A stretch of DNA of 64,000 bases from Malaya genurostris (taxonomy: Eukaryota; Arthropoda; Insecta; Diptera; Culicidae). Below the pieces are notes generated by a model. That model searched no databases. It was not told the origin of the DNA and saw only the letters and a list, made by a program, of their open reading frames with translations. Each line of letters starts with the position of its first letter. Positions within the stretch are counted from its first letter, which is position 1. Both the position numbers and the translations under genes were made by a program. Shown here one piece after another: positions 55,828 to 64,000 of this stretch. The stretch is taken from assembly GCF_030247185.1 (NCBI RefSeq), contig NC_080571.1:104987128-105051127 (forward strand), given 5' to 3'.

Positions 55828-56117
55828 TAACACTGGCCACCGGTTCCAGTTTTACCATCATTCATAACTTCCAGAACAGCAAGTTTAGCTATAGATCTAC
55901 GCAGTAAGCCCCTTTGATTGATCAGTATAGTGAAAAATGACAGTTCGAACAATAAATCACCAATTAATAAATTACTGAACTGACTGCGGTACTTTCAGCT
56001 GAGTACAAGTCGGTAAAAATATTGCTGAGTTCGGTAAAGGAAATTAAGTGTGTGTGAGATTGACGAATATCAAATGAAGTCGAATAACCAAAAGAAAAGA
56101 GAAGGAAGAGAGAAATA
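55828..56117. other. AT-rich DNA next to the LTR remnant
   Basis: The first ~100 bp may be the internal 3' end of the lost retroelement. No ORF is recognised. Confidence 0.3.
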
Positions 56118-56226
56118 AACAAGACACGTACACCGAGATAATGACTCAATTTCGCCTGGACAATTTTGACAGCAGCTGGAATACAACAAGCCTTCTGATG
56201 GTATTCCTCACAAGCGGGCAGTATTT
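56118..56226 (+). repeat. Dispersed repeat B, 3' partial copy
   Basis: Matches 18318-18415: ACAAGACACGTAC, TTTCGCCTGGACAATTTTGA and GCCTTCTGA...ATTCCTCAC. It lacks the first half of the repeat. Confidence 0.6.
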
Positions 56227-56937
56227 GCAATGTTTGGGTTCGTTTCAAACGAAAATGAAATAGGGTAAGGGCTCCCTATTTCATCTCATTTGTAAGGACG
56301 TCACATTCAAACCCCGATTTAGTCACTAAAATCACTGTAACTATTTCATATTACTGCTTCATTCGCCTTGCTCCACGTTGAAAATTGATTCACATTTCTT
56401 GAAAATTGAACTAATATTTATAAAACAGCTAAATACACTAATGATGTTTTCACTACTCTGCTCCTAATTTCATCTCAATGGATTTTTATCCATCCTATCG
56501 TAGATCTTTTATTCATCCTATAAATTAGCAATGGCGACAGCAATCAAAACAAAATATTCCACTATTACACTCTCACCCGCATTCGCATGGCTGCCAGATG
56601 ACTGACTAAACACTACCAGCTAGAAAAATATAGCTTGCAGACATTCTGGTGACCGACTGCCTTACCGCTGCCAGATATACAACTCAAACGATACAACCGT
56701 ACCCACCAGAATTTTTCCACATTATTATTATTGGTAAAAGATTTACTCGTTGAATTATCTAATTAATGGGGCAATGACTTACGGAGATCTAAAGAACTAT
56801 ATTTTAACATCATTTTATTAGATAGAACAGATATAGACTTTCTATGCAAAGTAATACATATTTTCTATGAAAATACCTGGCATCTCTGTGCACAGCCGAT
56901 GAAACACACACACACTTCACAGCGTTATGTTGGCGTA
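56227..56937. other. AT-rich intergenic DNA
   Basis: No gene or clear element. ATTTCATCTCATTTG (about 56278) is similar to GAAACCAAATGAGATGAAA (about 57529) in inverted form, a possible outer pair around the MITE at 56938. Confidence 0.3.
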
Positions 56938-57298
56938 TTAGGTTTTGCACGAACATGACATAACCTCACAAAAATGAACAGAATGAACTTTTTTTGACAG
57001 TCGACGTGTACTTGTTTACAGTTTAAAAGTTCATCAGAAGTTCCTCGTTCGAATGTAAAAATTGCAAGTCGCCTCACACTCAACAGATTCATACATAAAT
57101 CGCTCCTTGATGCTGGAAACACATACAGCGTAATCTTTTTAGTTATTTTCATTGTGGAATACGCTTTTAACAGGCACTTTTTCGTCATTTTTTCAATTTT
57201 TAACTTGCAGTCGCAAAACAAAACAAGTACACGGCAACTGTCAAAGATGAACTTGATTCATCGGCAGTTCATTTGTGTCGTCATCGTGCAAAACCTAA
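56938..57298. mobile_element. 361-bp Tc1/mariner-type MITE
   Basis: Perfect 15-bp TIRs TTAGGTTTTGCACGA, flanked by TA on both sides (56936-56937, 57299-57300). TTAGGTT is a common mariner-type terminus. The 98-codon minus-strand frame inside (56925-57221) has no recognisable domain. Confidence 0.85.
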
Positions 57299-57300
57299 TA

Positions 57301-57756
57301 GCGGAATAAAACCAGTGCTACGAGATTTGCCACAATGGTTATTTCATTAGTATTTAACACGTTCTTTCTGGTAATATTCGAAGCAGAAACAGTTTTTTTG
57401 AAATATTAATATCAATAATATAATTCAGCTTATGTCACGGATACCAAAAACATACTTTTTGATGATAATTTGAAGAAGATAAACAATTTTTGTTTTGTAA
57501 CATTATGAGATAACTTGGCAACTTTGCGAAACCAAATGAGATGAAAACAAAGCGCAATCAAGTGAACGAAGTGAAAAACTTTCATCTCATATTTTTGAAG
57601 ACTTTTATTGATTGTCGGGTAAATTTTGAAGTTTTTAATCGTTAACTAAACAAGTGGCAAGTGAACATAACTAATTATGAAGTCATCCAGCATTCAATGG
57701 TTGTTAGCCGCACTTGTGGGTTCTTCCGCGAAGGAAAGAAGAAACACCACGCTAAC
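57301..57756. other. Non-coding DNA flanking the BEL/Pao element
   Basis: AT-rich, no gene recognised. The bases next to the LTR (GCTAAC) may include its target duplication, but the other flank is outside the window. Confidence 0.3.
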
Positions 57757-58212
57757 TGTTAGAATTTTGGGCGCCCTTTCAGATAGTGGATTTAGACGTT
57801 TGCTTAAGAGATACTACGTTCAGTATTCTAGTCGCAAGTACAAAATTGCACACTGAAGACGCTTTCGGATCGTGCGGTTGTTTTCGGATAATAACACTGA
57901 CACCGTGATTTAGACTTAGACTGAGACTGACTTTATTAAAACAAAAATAGAATTTATATACAAATGAAATTAATCTAGTACTTCTAAAATGAGACAGAAA
58001 CTTGAATCAGATAGACGTTTTTACATATACATCCATATTTCGGCTCTACCGAACATCGTGATCAAGTGCATTATCGTGTTCCTTTTCTAGCCTTCGATGG
58101 TACCTAGCCTTCGGCCGAGCTAGTTCGGTCGGCCCTTATCTTTCTTTTTGGGTCTGAGCTGAGCAATAAAAAGTATCAGATACCGAGTCCAAACGGCGTG
58201 TCGGCTCATACA
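57757..58212 (-). repeat. 3' LTR of the BEL/Pao element (5' edge estimated)
   Basis: In element orientation it ends AAAATTCTAACA at 57757 and probably starts TGTATGAGCCGACACGCCG at 58212, after a purine-rich AGGGATGAAAC. An AATAAA (TTTTAATAAAGTCAG, about 57935-57950) lies where the R region would end. The 456-bp length suits BEL/Pao LTRs. The start needs the 5' LTR, which is outside the window. Confidence 0.55.
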
Positions 58213-58548
58213 AAGTTTCATCCCTTGAAGAGGGATGAAACAAACAATTCATGTTTATTCAGGATAAGGTCGGATAAGGTTATAAACAAAGTTAAGTTTG
58301 GTCTGTGTTTATGACTCAAAGGTCTGCTCATTTAGTTTATGACATTGTTTGTTCTATGTGTGTGGTGCATACTTTATTTGTTGTACAGTTCTGCATTTTG
58401 AGTCTGAAACTGATTTTTCGTATCTTGTAAACTAAAGAAATGTACCCGAATTGAATGAAATAGATTCTGATGAATTAATCGTAACGATCGTCATCGTTAT
58501 ATCCCGATCCTCGTAAATCTATCTGATTTACCTAATGTATGTAACTCT
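58213..58548 (-). other. 3' untranslated region of the BEL/Pao element
   Basis: The region lies between the end of the envelope-like frame and the LTR. Includes ACAACAAATAAAG (poly(A)-like) and purine-rich AAAGAAAGATAAGGG nearby inside the presumed LTR. No ORF. Confidence 0.5.
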
Positions 58549-59109
58549 TTAATTTCGTGTTGGTGGACCTGAGGGTCGTATAGTTGACTGAAGATTCGAC
58601 ATCTCTATGTCTGGGTTTCTAATAGTGCGATTTCTATTTTTGAACAATTTTTTTCCAAATCCGAATTTTTGAATAATTATTCCAATAATTGTACATGTGC
58701 TTATTACAGATACTATTAAAAGTATCTTACTATGTTCAGATTGATTGTAGTCTTCAGGTTCAGGATCATCATAATCTTTAGAGAAATCTAGCTTTGGTAA
58801 TCGAGATCCATTATTTCTTAATTTTTTATGTTCTGAATTTGTTTGATTTATAGATTCAAATAAATCTTCGAAATTTGATTTTGGTTTAAAGAACGTAAGC
58901 AATTTTTTGCTGACTCCTGTTATGCTAGCATACATTACTGATTCTTTACTCTGGATTCTACAGTCAGAATCCATCGTGACCATTGCTGCCTCGAACGGCG
59001 GAGAAAGTACTGAGTTTTTACAGTGAATTATAATTTGCTTAGAATTATCGGTATAATATAAAATTGAGTTTGGCTCTGATAATCGTATTAATTGAGAATA
59101 CGGAACTTT
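58549..59109 (-). pseudogene. C-terminal part of the envelope-like protein, after an in-frame TAG
   Basis: The frame continues in register from the TAG at 59110-59112 with no other stop until TAA at 58549-58551. It includes conserved-looking Cys, a membrane-spanning segment of about 22 residues (ILLIVSVISTCTIIGIII) and a basic cytoplasmic tail (KKLFKNRNR). Together with the upstream domain this has the layout of a class I envelope protein: signal, furin site, fusion-peptide-like stretch, ectodomain, anchor, tail. A TAG here would remove the anchor unless read through. Confidence 0.75.
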
Positions 59110-62100
59110 CTAATAGGTTTGTTTACATTTTTTATCTGATTGCGTATGTGTAAGCATCGCCGATATACAATCCGGAGAGCTTTTTACTTCGACATGAGAT
59201 GATAAGAAATAACTCTCGTTTAATTTCGAGACCGTTGAAAAATCATAAAAGTATTCTCCTTTTTTGTTGATTGAAATAATTGGTTTTTCAATATCAATAA
59301 TGCTATGATTCTGTGAGTGAGGTACTGCAATAATTCTAAATGTTTCAAACTCCTCTCGATTAATAATCAAGCTTTTCATAGATACGACAATGTGATCGTT
59401 AATTATTTTCACTTGAAATGTTATTGCATCCTTATGATTTAAAACAACTAGATCATTTTGTAATGACTTACTAATATTTAATTGTATGTCGCTAACTTCC
59501 TTTTCTGACAAAGGACGTGTTTTCAATTTCCTATGTTTCAGTACAATATCATCAATCATTTCCCTGGCTAATATAACTGATTCTACTAATTCTAGTTGGA
59601 ATTGAAGTCTATCCATTGTGTCTCCTCTGGCTTCCATCTCTGCAACAGTGAAATTCAGATTCGATAGCTTCGCCTGTAGCTGAGTTGCAATCGCCATGGT
59701 TTTTTCCCTAGTTTTCTCGACCGACTCCGATATACGATGGATTTTCTGATCTTCGTGCACTTGCATTGCATGAATTTCATCTTCTATATCGTTGCCTCCG
59801 AATACTAAATCCTTGAGAAAGCCTAAAATTCCCTTACTGCGTCTTGATCGACTTCCTCGTTGTATCTCCATTATTGCCTCGCTGCAATAGTAATCCAAAG
59901 AAGACATAAGCTGCCGATAATGTCTCGTCTTTAGATGTTTTTCAGCTGCTTCAAATGATTTTCGTACCGAAGCGTGTACCAAGTTGATTGTCTCGATGTC
60001 CTCTGGTACTGATATATTTGTATATATATTCGTCGTCCACTCTCCTCTTCTTATTAGCGTTGTACCAAGATGGTCGAATATAAGTCCTTCTTGGTCAACA
60101 GGACGTATTTTTAAACTATCGACCATCGATAGTATAGTTGTGGTTGCCAGTATCGTACTAGCCAAGATGTTTGGTTTCCACCAATTACCGGGATTAATTT
60201 TCCTTCTCTTGTTTACGGCTGCAGTTGGTTCGATTCTTCGTCGTTTTATTTCTTCCATATTGACTTTTTCATGTTTTCCCCAGTTAGGAAAACTGAGATC
60301 GACGCTCCTATTTATTTTCGACGACGATGTTGATTTCTGCGTGTCTGGCGGTAGTTCTTCGATAATCATCACGTGATCCTTGTTCATTTCCTTGTTCGTA
60401 TAAATTTCAGGTGTATCTTGAATATCGATGACAGCTATTTTAACCGCTGGTCGCGTATATGTTTTCCCATCCGAGGTTCTAATTTCGGCTGATCTTACTT
60501 GACCATCTTTGGCAGTATGAACCTGAATTATTCGCCCCTTAATCCAATTTGAATGTATTTTATCGTCCTCAGCTATTGCAACGATGTCGTTCACTGCAAT
60601 AGGCTCTATTTTATCGTTCCATTTGGACCTCTTACGAAGTGTGGGTAGATAACGCTTTATCCAGTATCCCCAAAACATTTCTGATCTGTGTTGAATCTTT
60701 TTCCAGATCTGTGAATCAACTATCTTAGCATTCGAGTCATATGGTGGAATGTAATTATTCGCTCTACCGATCAAGAAATGATTAGGTGTTAAAACAACAT
60801 CCGTTAAATTACATGCCTTGTCGATTAAAGGTCGAGCATTAAGGATACCTTGTGCTTGCTTAAAGGATGATCTAACTTCTTCGGGCGATGGCTTTCTAGG
60901 TCCTGAAGGGTTTATCATTATATTGAGTGCTGATTTTATGATTCTGATCAGCCTTTCCCATACTCCTCCGAAATGGGGGGCAGAAGGTGGATTAAAATGC
61001 CATGAAATGTTCATTTTCGCTGCCATACTAGAACCCATTTTTCTATTGATGTCGGTTACTAATTTTTTCATTTCGTTGTCGGCTCCTACGAAGTTAGTAC
61101 CATTATCGCTATAGAGATCGGTGATTTGACCAACTTGTGCCTGAAAATCTCTCAGGCATTTAATAAATGAGTCAGTATCCAATCGGTCTGCCATTTCTAT
61201 TTGGCATCCTCTCGTTTTCATACATGTGAAAATTACTCCCCATCGCTTCTCAATTGATCTCCTTACTACTACTTCAAATGGGCCGAAGTAGTCAACGCCG
61301 GTGTGTAGAAAGGGAAAACAATCAGGTTCGGTTCTAGCCGCTGGTAATGGTGCCATTAGTGGAATTTTTGGTTTAACTTCGAGGATTTTACATCTCGGAC
61401 AGGCCGCTTTCACTGTTTTTAAAACTCCACTTATGTTGTTTATGTGATAGTGTTGTTCTAATGCCGCTATAGTTACCCCGATATTAGTATGAAGGAATTT
61501 TTCGTGAAAATCCTTTACAATTAATCGTGTAATATGATGTTTCGGTGGTAAAATAATAGGTATTTTCATATTACCGGGTATACTTGTATCGTTATTCAAC
61601 CTGCTGTTAAGCCGAAGTTCATTTACTACTGTTTCTAGTAGCCTTGTCCCAAGGACCGCAGCTTGTAACTCTAGTCTCGGGATCGAAAGTACCTTTATAG
61701 GGGCAACATTCGCCTTTGCTGCTATTAGTTTGAATGAGTCTCCTATATTCAAGTAGATTGTAGCAGCGAATGCTTCTTCAGATGCATCGACAAACATGTG
61801 TATATTTAACGGTGATAATTGATCGTTAGTTATACACCTTGGAATTGTTATGTTTTCGATTTGTTTAATTGATTCGATCCATTCTTTCCATTGGTTATAC
61901 ATATTTTCGGGTATCTCTGCATCCCAGTTTTCAGTAGCCTTATGTAGCTCTCGTAATAGTATTTTTCCCCGAATGGTAATGTTCGCCACTAATCCTAAGG
62001 GGTCATATACACTCATAACGAATGACGCGACTTCCCTTTTTGTTGGCCTTCTGTGATAATAAAGAATGTCTTTCGATAAACTGGATAGATTAAGACGATA

Positions 62101-64000
62101 TCCGAGTTCGTCACGTTGAGGATTCCAATATACGCCGAGCACCTTCTCGTACTCATTGTTTTTTCCCTCGAGTATCTTGACACCACTGTGAAGGCGTCGT
62201 TCCTCTGGAATGGCGTTAGTGCAAATTGTAGAGTTAGAAACGAATCCTCGAATGTAGAAGCTAGCGTTGTCATGTATTTCGATTACTTGCTTTGTTCTTT
62301 GAATAGCTTCCTCGTCATTATCAAAACTATCCAAATAGTCATCCACGTAGTGCTGTTTCACTATCGCCTTTGAAGCCTCCGGGTACTTTTCAGCGAATAG
62401 CTCGGCATTATAATTTTTTACTGCTTGAGCACACGCAGGCGAGCAAGTGGAACCAAACGTCATCACTTGCATCACATATATGTCGGGGTCTGCATCAGAA
62501 TTACAACTTCTCCATAAGAATCGTTGAGCATGTTGATCCTCTTTCCTAATTTTCACCTGGTGGAACATTTCCTTTATGTCCCCGGATATGGCGATTGAGC
62601 CTTCTCTGAATCGAATAAGTACCCCGAACAATGATGTAGTCGAATCGGGACCTGATAACAACGCAGCATTGAACGATATATCTTTTACCTTAGCTGCAGC
62701 ATCGAATACTAATCTCGGTTTTGGTTTATTTTTTCCTTGAACAATGAAATGAGGTAAATAATATGTTCTTGCTTCTGGTTCCTTCAGTTCTTCTGATGTT
62801 AATTTCCTTATATATCCTTTCTCCTCGTAATCATTAAACGTCTGGATTGCCCATTTCTTTAATTCGATGTTTTTATTTAAACCCTTTTCCATTGTTCTCA
62901 ATCTATTCATAGCGTTGTTGTAGCTATCCGGGAACTGGAATTGATCGTCTTTCCACAACAGCCCGATTTCGAAACGTCCGTTTACATATTTCATCGTGCT
63001 TTTGATTATCTGTTTAGCACGCTCGTCTAATTTAGATTCTGGTAGCTTAGCAACTGTTTTCACGCCAAAATTTTCTGTGGTGAAGTAATCATGCATCATA
63101 CGATGCAAATCGTTGTCCTCCCTATGAATCATAATCTGTCCGCATTCTACGGTTCCACTGATGTTACCGTAAATTAGCCATCCTAATTTGGTTTTAATAC
63201 CTGTTGGCTCACCTTCCTTCCCGATGCGTCTATCGACGGGATCTATTAGGTGGGTGTGATTTAGCCCAATCAGTATTTTCGGCTGAACATCACTATACCT
63301 CTTTACAGGCAAATTTCTTAAATGTTTATACCGATTTTTTATCAACTCGGTATCTAATGATTGAGTAGGAAGTTGTAGATTCTTAACTGTCCTAACTCCT
63401 TTCAGCGCGTAGGATTTTTTTCCTTCTCCATTTATCCACAAATGGACGCGCCTACTATTATGTTCGTCTCTAGACACATTTTGAGTCCATTTTAGCCTCA
63501 ACGGATCGATCATGCCTTTGAGCTGAAGTTTATCTGCAACTTGCTCATCTATTAGCGTCAATGAAGATCCTGCGTCCAAAAACGCAAATGTATCCAAACT
63601 TTGTTCGCCATTTTTCAGCGTAACTGGTATTACTTGATAATAGATATTTGATTTCGAATCCATATGGTGGTTGGAGGATTCTACCTTTCTCGGTTGCTCT
63701 GCTTTCTGATTCTGTCTCATATTATCGTCGTGAATCAGAGGATGATGAATTCTATTACACCCATTTATACCGCATCTCTTCTGTTGTTTGCAATTTCGCA
63801 GTATATGTCCAGAAGATTTAAGACAGCTAAGACACATGTGCTGCTTATACACGAACTGGATCCTTTCCGAAACATCAAGTCTCTTGAACTTTCCACAGTT
63901 CGGCAATGAATGGGTTTCTTTGCAGAAGCTACATTCTGGGTTAATTTTCTCGTGTACATTCACCCGAGATCTTTTTTCATTCGGATGAAAATTTGCATTC
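59110..64000 (-). pseudogene. BEL/Pao gag(C-term)-pol polyprotein continuing into an envelope-like domain
   Basis: The frame is open from the window edge to TAG at 59110. Counting from the Val codon (GTG) at 63963: three zinc motifs (about 11-69); protease with D-A-G-S-S at 130; RT with FDAAAK, SGDIKEMFHQV and YVDD (about 539); RNase H start (MFVDASEE, about 735), cut short near residue 785; integrase HHCC (about 807-857) and DDE triad at about 889 (GVDYFGPF), 952 (YSDNGTNF) and 1002 (GVWERL). From about 1245 come a hydrophobic signal-like segment and a domain with R-S-R-R (about 1373), a furin-type site followed by a Gly-rich hydrophobic stretch as in baculovirus-F-like insect fusion proteins. 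All catalytic residues seen are intact except for the deleted part of RNase H. Confidence 0.9.

Larger units (their letters stand above)
57757..64000 (-). mobile_element. BEL/Pao LTR retroelement with envelope-like domain (continues past window)
   Basis: Minus-strand order from the window edge: gag C-terminal zinc motifs, protease, RT, partial RNase H, integrase, envelope-like domain, untranslated region and 3' LTR. Protein sequence and zinc-finger layout (CSFCKETHSLPNC, CLSCLKSSGHILRNC) are diagnostic of BEL/Pao. The 5' LTR and most of gag lie beyond 64000. Disabling features are one in-frame TAG and a deletion in RNase H, so this copy is not autonomous. It is an insect endogenous element; no restored sequence is given. 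Confidence 0.93.

Noticed and set aside
59984..63909. Plus-strand frames opposite the BEL/Pao polyprotein
   Set aside because: Shadows of the long minus-strand frame.

Overview
The window is nuclear DNA of an insect, most likely a culicine mosquito. The evidence is a set of intron-containing eukaryotic genes, an intact-looking DNA-PKcs gene (present in mosquitoes, absent from Drosophila), a Tc1-type transposase with the DD37E spacing known from mosquitoes, tRNA-derived SINEs, and a dispersed repeat (CCGGAACCGGAAGTC modules ending in TTTCTATATGAGAAAGGCAAA) that I recognise from Aedes/Culex-type genomes. The species cannot be named from the sequence alone.

Only two host genes are well supported. 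TRMT61A, the catalytic subunit of the tRNA m1A58 methyltransferase, lies on the plus strand at 20255-21428 (5 exons, 310 codons plus stop). PRKDC-like DNA-PKcs, the kinase of non-homologous end joining, lies on the minus strand at 21573-51279 (8 exons, 4009 codons plus stop). Exon phases agree across all seven introns and the coding sum divides by three. The genes converge tail to tail with 144 bp between stop codons. A weaker third candidate is a signal-anchor first coding exon at 1792-1863 (+).

Layout: 1-781 is a 104-bp terminal-inverted-repeat element holding a SINE relic. 2625-8586 is a large compound palindrome (arms about 1.45 kb), invaded by a 1.37-kb element with 13-bp TIRs and a 7-bp target duplication, itself invaded by a hAT-type MITE. 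8665-8908 is an ATT microsatellite. 9111-20200 is intergenic, with dispersed repeats and several MITEs. DNA-PKcs intron 6 (23767-30839) holds a dead ITmD37E element, modular repeats, a 15-nt minisatellite and a SINE. Intron 4 (38061-48272, 10.2 kb) holds three mariner pieces, an RTE/I-like LINE split by a SINE, a broken Ty3/gypsy element and a jockey-clade LINE tail. 51280-57756 is intergenic, with a second copy of the 7-bp-TSD element, MITEs and an LTR remnant. 57757-64000 is a BEL/Pao retroelement (minus strand, running off the window) whose single frame carries gag end, protease, RT, a truncated RNase H, integrase and an envelope-like domain, broken once by a TAG.

The host genes share no pathway beyond nucleic-acid maintenance, and their adjacency looks like ordinary eukaryotic neighbours. 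The rest is a mobile-element landscape in which nested insertions give a relative chronology. The most novel item is the two-copy TIR family with exact 7-bp target duplications, which I cannot assign to a superfamily.
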